Positions 44,247 through 51,454 of a DNA stretch of 51,454 bases are shown here, piece by piece. Within the stretch, counting starts at the first letter, position 1, and each line of letters opens with the position of its first letter. Position numbers and translations under genes: made by a program. This DNA comes from Synechococcales cyanobacterium GL140_1_metabat_312 (lineage in GTDB: Bacteria > Cyanobacteriota > Cyanobacteriia > Leptolyngbyales > Leptolyngbyaceae), in assembly GCA_025351345.1 (NCBI GenBank), contig JANXWB010000003.1:1-51454 (forward strand), in the 5' to 3' direction. The notes under the pieces are model-generated. The model was given only the letters and a program-made list of their open reading frames with translations. It had not been told where the DNA came from and made no database searches.

Positions 44247-44648
44247 ATGTACATTGATCTTGGTCCATTTGCCTTCGAGATTGATCCCGGTGCCATTGCA
44301 GGGGCGGCACTGTGGGCCATGGCGCTTTATTTAGGGTTTTCACCATTGGCGGGGGCGTTGACTGATGCGTTGGCGGCTTGGATGGGGAATGCGGAGAAGT
44401 CGCTTTATGCCACCAAGGAAGAGTTTGAAAGTACTCGAACAGCCCGCGAGGCTCAAAATACCTTTTATGGATCGCTCTTGAGTGTGCTGCCGTTTTTGGT
44501 GGTGGGCACGTTGTTGAGTTTGGCGGTGAATGTGAGTTTGGGTGAGGATTGGGTCTTTAGTGGCGGGGTTTTGGTGACGCTGTTATGTGGGGTTTATGAT
44601 CTCGATCGGCGCAATCGTGATGATGACGACGATGAGGAGAATGAATGA
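44247..44648 (+). CDS. Small cyanobacterial membrane protein
   Basis: A 133-aa protein with a hydrophobic N-terminal half ('GAIAGAALWAMALYLGFSPLAG'), a charged middle (53-65) and a second helix pair ('FLVVGTLLSLAVNVSLG', 'GGVLVTLLCGVYDL'), then an acidic tail (DDDDDEENE). I do not recognise a named family. Its stop overlaps the next ATG (ATGA), so translation is coupled with the WbuC-type gene. The link with that gene may be functional. Confidence 0.65.
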   Translation: MYIDLGPFAFEIDPGAIAGAALWAMALYLGFSPLAGALTDALAAWMGNAEKSLYATKEEFESTRTAREAQNTFYGSLLSVLPFLVVGTLLSLAVNVSLGEDWVFSGGVLVTLLCGVYDLDRRNRDDDDDEENE

Positions 44649-45136
44649 TCAATCTCCGGCCTGATGTTCAACTTGTGACCCGATCGTTACTCACAAATCT
44701 TTGTGCTGAGGCAGCGGCGACGGTTCGTAAACGGAAGAACTATAATTTTCACGAGCATCCCGAACGAGTTCAACGTTTTTTAAATATATTGCAACCCGGA
44801 ACTTATGTTCGCCCCCATTGTCACGATCGCGCTGATGGTGTGAATGGTTTTGAGTTCTTTTTAGTATTGCAAGGTGCGATCGGAATCGTTATTTTAAATG
44901 CTGATGGAGACGTGGTGCGATCGGAGCGATTGGATGCAAACGGTGAGGCACGGGGGATTGAATTGGCTGAAGGACTACATCATACGCTGGTAGTGCTGGA
45001 GCCGGATTCGGTGATTTTTGAACTTAAGGAAGGACCCTATCAAGCCTCGACAGATAAAGATTTTTTGCAAATGTTTCCACCCGAAGGAAGCGCTGAATGT
45101 GAGAAATGGGTGCGATCGTGGGAAATGTTGTTTTAA
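44645..45136 (+). CDS. wbuC: WbuC-family cupin metalloprotein
   Basis: A 163-aa cupin. The metal motif is 'RPHCHDRADGVNGFEFFLVL' (H-x-H...E), and a second His lies in 'EGLHHTLVVLE'. This resembles WbuC, a cupin encoded in some O-antigen clusters and elsewhere of unclear role. The start overlaps the previous stop by four bases (ATGA), so both are co-translated. The substrate is unknown. Confidence 0.83.
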   Translation: MINLRPDVQLVTRSLLTNLCAEAAATVRKRKNYNFHEHPERVQRFLNILQPGTYVRPHCHDRADGVNGFEFFLVLQGAIGIVILNADGDVVRSERLDANGEARGIELAEGLHHTLVVLEPDSVIFELKEGPYQASTDKDFLQMFPPEGSAECEKWVRSWEMLF

Positions 45137-45184
45137 GGGTAAATTGAATTTCGTTAAATAGTACGACTTAATTAAAATCGCGCT

Positions 45185-45256
45185 TACATTCTCAGAGTTT
45201 CGATCGGACCTGTCTCACTAAGCTAGAATCAATGCTGAAGTACCGTATGGACTGAA
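45185..45256 (+). repeat. Left copy of direct repeat flanking the YoeB-type module
   Basis: About 72 bp starting 'tacattctcagagtttcgat' is about 75% identical to 45817-45886. Shared blocks include ATTCTCAG, GTTTCGATCGGACC and CTAGAAT. The left copy ends six bases before the antitoxin start and includes a TAGAAT (-10 candidate), so it is probably its promoter region. Confidence 0.8.
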
Positions 45257-45261
45257 CTATT

Positions 45262-45528
45262 ATGTCTCCGGTGAAACAACGACTATTAAGCGCAATTGAG
45301 AATGCTCCAGATTATAGATTAGAGGAGCTTCTTATAATTTTGGAATCTTGGGATCACGATGGCTCCTGGACGGTCCCTGATCATCGAATGATTCAATCTA
45401 AACAAGACGGGAATCCTTCAGGAATTGAAGAGACCGCTTATCTGTTGTCGATACCAGGAATGAGGGAGTCGATTTTAACTGGGATGACAACGCCCATCGA
45501 CGAGTGCGATCGAGAGTTAGAATGGTAA
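45262..45528 (+). CDS. Antitoxin of the YoeB/Txe-type module
   Basis: An 88-aa acidic protein. The C-terminal part ('AYLLSIPGMRESILTGM', 'PIDECDRELEW') is the common C-terminus of antitoxins paired with YoeB/Txe toxins in cyanobacteria. The N-terminal part 'SPVKQRLLSAIENAPDYRLEELLIIL' resembles DUF2281-like helical DNA-binding or dimerisation units. It overlaps the toxin by seven bases (ATGGTAA). It should bind and inhibit the toxin and repress the operon. The fusion of the two parts is a known modular pattern, but the exact family is not certain. Confidence 0.8.
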   Translation: MSPVKQRLLSAIENAPDYRLEELLIILESWDHDGSWTVPDHRMIQSKQDGNPSGIEETAYLLSIPGMRESILTGMTTPIDECDRELEW

Positions 45529-45788
45529 ACTGGGAATTAATTTACACTCGACAAGCAAAGAAAGATGCAAAGAAACTGGCATCTAGCAATCTTCGAGATA
45601 AGGCTCAGGTACTATTAGATCTGATTAAAGTCGATCCATTTCAGACCCCACCGCCCTATGAAGCATTATTAGGAGATTTAGCAGGCGCTTATTCTCGACG
45701 CCTTAATAGTCAGCATCGGATTGTGTATGAGGTGTTTGAGTCAAAGGAGATAATCAAAATCTTACGAATGTGGACGCATTATGAATAA
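45522..45788 (+). CDS. YoeB/Txe-type ribosome-dependent toxin
   Basis: From the ATG at 45522 the product has 88 aa ('MVNWELIYTRQAKKDAKKL'). It is a RelE-superfamily microbial RNase: 'GDLAGAYSRRLNSQHRIVYEV' holds the catalytic Arg region, and the C-terminus ends 'MRTHYE'-like (MWTHYE), with the His-Tyr pair typical of YoeB/Txe. YoeB cleaves mRNA at the ribosomal A site. The ATG is chosen over 45504 because it overlaps the antitoxin stop in the standard way. Key residues are intact, so it may be active. Confidence 0.88.
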   Translation: MVNWELIYTRQAKKDAKKLASSNLRDKAQVLLDLIKVDPFQTPPPYEALLGDLAGAYSRRLNSQHRIVYEVFESKEIIKILRMWTHYE

Positions 45789-45816
45789 AATCCGATCGCA
45801 ATTCAATTAACCATCC

Positions 45817-45886
45817 TATATTCTCAGCGTTTCGATCGGACCCCTCTAATCAGACTAGAATAAATGCCGAAATGCCATAAGCTGAA
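45817..45886 (+). repeat. Right copy of direct repeat flanking the YoeB-type module
   Basis: This 70-bp copy begins 'tatattctcagcgtttcgat' 29 bases after the toxin stop. It keeps the GTTTCGATCGGACC and CTAGAAT blocks of the left copy. It has no gene to drive, and its end merges into the hairpin at 45875-45909. Confidence 0.8.
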
Positions 45887-45909
45887 TCAATGTTTAGCTC
45901 AGCTTATGG
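45875..45909. terminator. Perfect 11-bp hairpin between convergent toxin and der genes
   Basis: CCATAAGCTGA (45875-45885) pairs perfectly with TCAGCTTATGG (45899-45909), loop 13 bases. It lies 16 bases after the der stop (minus strand). No strong T-run follows on either strand, so termination is likely but not certain. Confidence 0.55.
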
Positions 45910-45924
45910 CAGAAATTGAGCGTT

Positions 45925-47292
45925 CTATTTCACCCGAGTTGCCCGGTTTGCATTAGTCGTGCGATCCATATCACGAACCTTCTTACCACGCCAGAACAAC
46001 CGAATTGGAGTGCCCCGAAAGCCCAAGGATTCACGGAATTTCCGTTCAATATATCGACGATACCCATCGCCAAATAGATCGGGATTATTCACAAACAAGG
46101 CGATCGAAGGCGGTTGAATACTCACCTGAGTGCCGTAGTAAATCTTGCCCTGTTTCCCTTGTCTTGTTGTGGGCGGAGTATGCCACATGACCGCATCTTC
46201 AATCACCTCGTTAATCACAGACGTTTGCAGACGACGGCGATGTTGTTCTGCTGCCGGAGCGATCAAATCAAAAATCTTCTCGACCCGCTGACCATTCAAT
46301 GCACTCGTGAAAATAATATCTGCCCATTCGGTGAAATGAAAACGCGATCGGATTTCACGTTCAAATTCATAAATGGTATTAGAATCCTTCTCAATCATGT
46401 CCCACTTATTCACCACCACTACACAAGCGCGCCCTTCATCCAGAATACGCCCCGCTAGCTTCTGATCTTGCTCCGTCACCCCGTCCTCTGCATCCAACAC
46501 CATCAACACCACATCCGATCGGTTGATAGCTTTGAAGGCGCGGTTAATACTAAAGAATTCTGGGCCATAATCCACGTTCTTTTTCTTACGGATTCCGGCA
46601 GTGTCAACAAGACGATAATGAATGCCGTCGCGCTCCACCTGCATGTCAATCGTGTCGCGGGTGGTGCCGGAGATGTCAGACACAATAGACCGATTTTGGC
46701 CTGTGAATGCATTGAGCAAACTAGATTTACCAACGTTTGGACGACCGACGATCGCCACCCGAATTTCTTCATTGTCCGTAAATTCGCTAGCTTCCGGGAA
46801 GAACTTAATCACCTCATCGAGCATGTCGCCCGTGCCGTTTCCGTGGATCCCCGACATCGCATAGGGAGTGCCAAGACCCAAGGACCAAAATTCAGATGCC
46901 TGCAATTCGCCATGAATCACAGATTCGCACTTATTCACCGCCAAAATAACTGGCACCGATTGAAGCCGTAACCAACTTGCAATTTCCTCATCTGCGATCG
47001 TCAGCCCTTGCCGCCCATCCACCACAAAAATTGCCGCACAAGACTCTGCTAATGCTGACTCCGCCTGCTCCCGAATCATCGGTAAAAATTCTGTATCATC
47101 ATCAAAAACAAGACCCCCTGTGTCCACAACCGTGAACTCACGATCGAGCCAGAAGGCGCGTTTGTAGGTGCGATCGCGGGTCACGCCCGGTTCATCAAAA
47201 ACGATCGCATCTTGGACTTGTGCCAGACGGTTCACGATTGTCGATTTGCCGACATTCGGACGACCAATAATGGCAACAATAGGTAACGGCAT
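45925..47292 (-). CDS. der: Ribosome-biogenesis GTPase Der (EngA)
   Basis: A 455-aa protein with two tandem Era-like GTPase domains and a C-terminal KH-like domain. The first has 'GRPNVGKST' (8-16) and 'DTGG'; the second has 'GRPNVGKSS' (about 183-191), 'DTAGIRKK', and 'NKWD'. The C-terminus is '[17 protein letters not shown]'. It acts in 50S subunit assembly. It stands alone; the 437-bp gap upstream holds its promoter, not well defined by sequence. Confidence 0.95.
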   Translation of the reverse strand: MPLPIVAIIGRPNVGKSTIVNRLAQVQDAIVFDEPGVTRDRTYKRAFWLDREFTVVDTGGLVFDDDTEFLPMIREQAESALAESCAAIFVVDGRQGLTIADEEIASWLRLQSVPVILAVNKCESVIHGELQASEFWSLGLGTPYAMSGIHGNGTGDMLDEVIKFFPEASEFTDNEEIRVAIVGRPNVGKSSLLNAFTGQNRSIVSDISGTTRDTIDMQVERDGIHYRLVDTAGIRKKKNVDYGPEFFSINRAFKAINRSDVVLMVLDAEDGVTEQDQKLAGRILDEGRACVVVVNKWDMIEKDSNTIYEFEREIRSRFHFTEWADIIFTSALNGQRVEKIFDLIAPAAEQHRRRLQTSVINEVIEDAVMWHTPPTTRQGKQGKIYYGTQVSIQPPSIALFVNNPDLFGDGYRRYIERKFRESLGFRGTPIRLFWRGKKVRDMDRTTNANRATRVK

Positions 47293-47662
47293 AGAAATGG
47301 CCTAGAAGAAAGAAAGGGGGAAATCGTCGGACTTTAACGAGCCTCATATTGTACGTCATCACGAGCAATATCTATACAATCGGTTGTAATAAATTTGAAT
47401 GTTATGGAAAAATGACTAAATTCCATGCATAAGTCATAGGGGATCGAAAGGCATTCTAGAACGCGATCGATTCAATCATGGTCTTCTATCGCCGAATACC
47501 CTTATTTCCCACTCTCTTTAGCATTTTCACCTTTGTTGAAGAATCTGCACAAGCATTGTCGCCCAATCGGACGTTTGATCTGGGGATCTGGGGGCGAGCT
47601 TTGTGGGGATTGCCATCGGTTGGTGGGTATGCGAACGACTGAAACCCAAGAGCGATCGCTAG
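47293..47662. other. Gene-free region between der and the dnaK terminator
   Basis: About 370 bp. A 54-codon frame from ATG 47479 and a 62-codon frame from 47533 exist but neither resembles a protein I know or has an RBS. I see no RNA gene. The minus strand should carry the der promoter. Confidence 0.5.
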
Positions 47663-47702
47663 AAAACCGGGATCATCTTGAATTCAAGACAACCCCGGTT
47701 TT
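47663..47702. terminator. Nested-palindrome bidirectional terminator after dnaK
   Basis: AAAACCGGG (47663-47671) pairs with CCCGGTTTT (47694-47702), and an inner TCTTGAATTCAAGA palindrome forms a second stem. T-runs of four follow on both strands. It lies 27 bases after the dnaK stop. Confidence 0.75.
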
Positions 47703-47729
47703 AATCTCTGACTTTAATTAGAACTGAAT

Positions 47730-49649
<1,920 letters not shown>

Positions 49650-49749
49650 TTAAAATACTGTCTGGTTAAATTTGAAAGAGGGACTTTCTTAATGTCTTCG
49701 GGCTGGCCGAGGCCATCTAAGCTCAAAAATGGGTGCGTCGCGTGGGAAA

Positions 49750-49778
49750 TTCGCACCGGAGATTGTCGGGAGTGCTAA
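49750..49778 (-). promoter_or_regulatory. Degenerate CIRCE-like operator upstream of dnaK
   Basis: GAGTGCTAA (49770-49778) is the exact right arm of CIRCE. The left arm TTcGCACcg (49750-49758) matches TTAGCACTC at six of nine positions, with 11 rather than nine bases between. HrcA binds CIRCE to repress heat-shock genes. The half-site may bind weakly or be a remnant. Confidence 0.4.
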
Positions 49779-49945
49779 CTGATTAGCGAAGCTCTGACAA
49801 TACATCCCCTAACCCTCATATAGTTGTCTGGGTGTGGGCCTTTGATGAAGGGGTATTTACCGAACCCAAACCGTCCCCAAGAGTGGCGGTAGTGGCTGAA
49901 TTCGGCTTCCAGTGCGCTTTTCCCACGATGACTTTACCCATAAGT

Positions 49946-50461
49946 CTAGAGCGACACTTTGACACTACGAGTCCGATCGTCTTCTCGTTTTGGCATAGTC
50001 AAGGTCAGCAAGCCATTTTTGAAAACAGCCTCGACTTGATCAGCCTCGACCTCTACAGGCAATGTGATCACCCGATGGAATGCCCCGGTGCGAAATTCAG
50101 AAGTGTAAACGTGAGGCATTGCTGGAGTAGTGTTTGCTTCATTAGTCGATCGGGGTTCCGAGGATTCTGTTTCGATCGGTTCTGTCTGAGTCACAGATTT
50201 TTTCATACCTCGTATTGAAACCGAGTCTCGGGTGACTTGAACATCGAGGTCGTCAGGTTCAAATCCAGGCAATTCTGCATATAGGATTAGAGCATTTTCA
50301 GTGCCCGTGAGTTCGATCGCAGGAACTCTGACTGCGCGATTGACGGTAGTGGTAAATGACTCTCGGGTGAGTGGAACCATTTCTTCAAACAATTGATCTA
50401 ATTGCCGACGGACGGTTTCCACTTCTTGCCAAGGTTGCCAACGGACAAAGGAGATAGACAT
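49946..50461 (-). CDS. Small heat-shock protein (Hsp20/alpha-crystallin)
   Basis: A 171-aa protein. The N-terminus 'WQPWQEVETVRRQLDQLFEEM' is the usual bacterial Hsp20 start. The alpha-crystallin domain spans about 47-160 ('ILYAELPGFEPDDLDVQV', then a disordered insert at about 92-115 rich in Thr/Glu/Ser/Pro, then 'FHRVITLPVEVEADQVEA', 'FKNGLLTLTMPK'). The insert is longer than usual. The C-terminal I-x-I motif is weak here (SVKVSL). It holds unfolding proteins during stress. It precedes dnaK by about 315 bases, forming a heat-shock pair. Confidence 0.9.
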   Translation of the reverse strand: MSISFVRWQPWQEVETVRRQLDQLFEEMVPLTRESFTTTVNRAVRVPAIELTGTENALILYAELPGFEPDDLDVQVTRDSVSIRGMKKSVTQTEPIETESSEPRSTNEANTTPAMPHVYTSEFRTGAFHRVITLPVEVEADQVEAVFKNGLLTLTMPKREDDRTRSVKVSL

Positions 50462-50728
50462 AATGATTCTCTCTGAATTTATAAGGGTGAATTAAGAACT
50501 GAGAATAGTTTGACTATTGATTGTTTTTTGGTGTCGATTTCGTTCTTCTGAGTTTGTTTTTCCATGCATTCAATGTACGACGAATGATTAGAAGATGACA
50601 TTGAGGGCGACCGAATGGATGTGGTGAAGTAACCGCCGATCGGATTTGAAACGACCGTCACTACAGGGTTCGGTATACTAGTATTTGAGGGACGGTATGA
50701 TAGGTTTGATGGTGGAGTAACCGAATTT

Positions 50729-51454
50729 CTAGACTATGGTTAATCGGAATGCTTCTGGTGGCACAAAGGTAATACCTCGCCGATCGGCTTTGACATCATT
50801 GACAAGATTACTTTCAAATTGAAATTGATATAGTACTGTTGCCAATACTAATTTCATTTCAAATAATGAGAGCGCCATCCCAACACAACTTCGGCTTCCA
50901 CCTCCAAAGGGTAAAAATTCAGAGGGTGAGAATTTTCGCTCTAAAAACCGATCGGGATTAAATTGTTTTGGATTGGCATAGGTTGCCTCCCGTTGATGGG
51001 CAGTTTGAATACAAGGAATTAATACGGTGCCTTTTGGATAAGTCCGATCGGCCCAAGTCACTGTTTCTTTGACCCGACGAGGTTGTGCAATCAATGCAAT
51101 GGGCTGTAATCGCAGGGACTCTTTGCAAACGGCAGTCAAATAAGGCTGCTCTGAAAGGGGAATAGGATCGTGGCATAGAGGAGCAATTTCCGATCGTAAT
51201 CTTGTCAAAATCATGGGATCTCGATGAACCCAATAAAACGCCCAAGACAGTGACGAAGCAGTAGTTTCGTGCCCTAAGAGCAATAGGGTAATTAGTTGAT
51301 CTCGCAATTCAACATCGGGCATTGCATTGCCATCACTATCTTTCGCTAGCATTAGCATGGATAGAATATCAGTCCGCTCTTCTAGACTAGATTCCAGGCT
51401 GTCTAATTCCGATCGTCTATCATTGATTTCTGCATAGATCAATTGATCAATCTC
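50729..51454 (-). CDS. Cytochrome P450, 3' part (continues off the right edge)
   Basis: About 241 residues of the C-terminal half. The I-helix is 'LLLLGHETTASSLSWAF' with the oxygen-activating Thr pair, the K-helix ExxR is 'KESLR', the meander has 'NPDRFL', and the heme loop is 'FLPFGGGSRSCVGMALSLFE' with the Cys ligand. The frame is open to the last base of the window, so the N-terminal half is outside. The type resembles bacterial CYP110-like fatty-acid or terpene oxidases of cyanobacteria. The substrate is unknown. Confidence 0.92.
   Translation of the reverse strand, partial: EIDQLIYAEINDRRSELDSLESSLEERTDILSMLMLAKDSDGNAMPDVELRDQLITLLLLGHETTASSLSWAFYWVHRDPMILTRLRSEIAPLCHDPIPLSEQPYLTAVCKESLRLQPIALIAQPRRVKETVTWADRTYPKGTVLIPCIQTAHQREATYANPKQFNPDRFLERKFSPSEFLPFGGGSRSCVGMALSLFEMKLVLATVLYQFQFESNLVNDVKADRRGITFVPPEAFRLTIV

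Noticed and set aside
46468-46971. 167-codon open frame on the plus strand opposite der
   Set aside because: Antisense to well-conserved der codons; no RBS and no recognisable motif.
47479-47721. Small frames (54 and 62 codons) between der and dnaK
   Set aside because: No RBS, no motif, and the second overlaps the terminator.
49832-50218. 128-codon frame opposite the Hsp20 gene
   Set aside because: Antisense to conserved alpha-crystallin codons.
50479-50661. 60-codon minus-strand frame upstream of the Hsp20 gene
   Set aside because: Low-complexity Ser/Lys/Gln content and located in the likely hsp20 promoter region.

Overview
The window is chromosomal DNA of a cyanobacterium, probably a filamentous, Leptolyngbya- or Oscillatoria-like lineage. 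The sequence shows very frequent GCGATCGC (HIP1) palindromes and a cyanobacterial gene set: a CoaR/CoaT cobalt-export pair, heme oxygenase, an IctB-family membrane protein, a single-domain cyanobacteriochrome and hybrid two-component proteins. I found no tRNA, rRNA, CRISPR array or prophage.

Layout. 1-1800 is an accessory edge: an IS630 transposase tail, a HEPN-like gene whose frame runs upstream without a start, a HicB/HicA-type toxin-antitoxin pair and a dead cyanobacterial gene fragment. 1812-5257 holds endonuclease VIII (nei) and a FUSC-type membrane protein. 5516-14212 is the most unusual part: four same-strand genes. Three encode co-linear paralogues of unrecognised beta-rich proteins (219, 683 and about 635 aa), and the fourth encodes a 1295-aa subtilisin-like protease that lacks a signal peptide. 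I cannot match the set to a described system. 14381-17496 is the divergent coaR-coaT cobalt sensor/exporter pair with a MerR-type operator-promoter. 17500-18700 is a decayed IS630 copy, an inverted repeat and a dead DUF4351 fragment.

18773-26045 carries a MprF-like lipid aminoacyltransferase with an alpha/beta hydrolase, an SGNH hydrolase, an FAD-linked oxidase and a hybrid receiver-PAS-histidine kinase. 26034-34610 has a Uma2 remnant, an FHA-PrsW fusion, peptide deformylase, ftsX, a DXCF cyanobacteriochrome, a SIMPL protein, an SRPBCC protein, a MITE-like element, an IctB-family protein and heme oxygenase. 34810-44130 has a SAF-domain dehydrogenase with a GT61 glycosyltransferase, a LuxR-type response regulator, gatC, an NfeD/flotillin/flotillin operon, a family-4 uracil-DNA glycosylase and an M20 peptidase. 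44247-51454 has a small membrane protein with a WbuC cupin, a YoeB-type toxin-antitoxin module between diverged direct repeats, der, dnaK with a degenerate CIRCE, an Hsp20 and the 3' part of a cytochrome P450.

How the genes work together. Visible functional groups are cobalt homeostasis (coaR/coaT), membrane-lipid modification (20524/18773), membrane microdomain organisation (three-gene SPFH/NfeD operon), proteostasis (dnaK/hsp20) and the protease plus beta-protein operon. Broken genes and elements cluster at 1-1800, 17500-18700 and 26034-26240, which marks these as insertion and decay hot spots.
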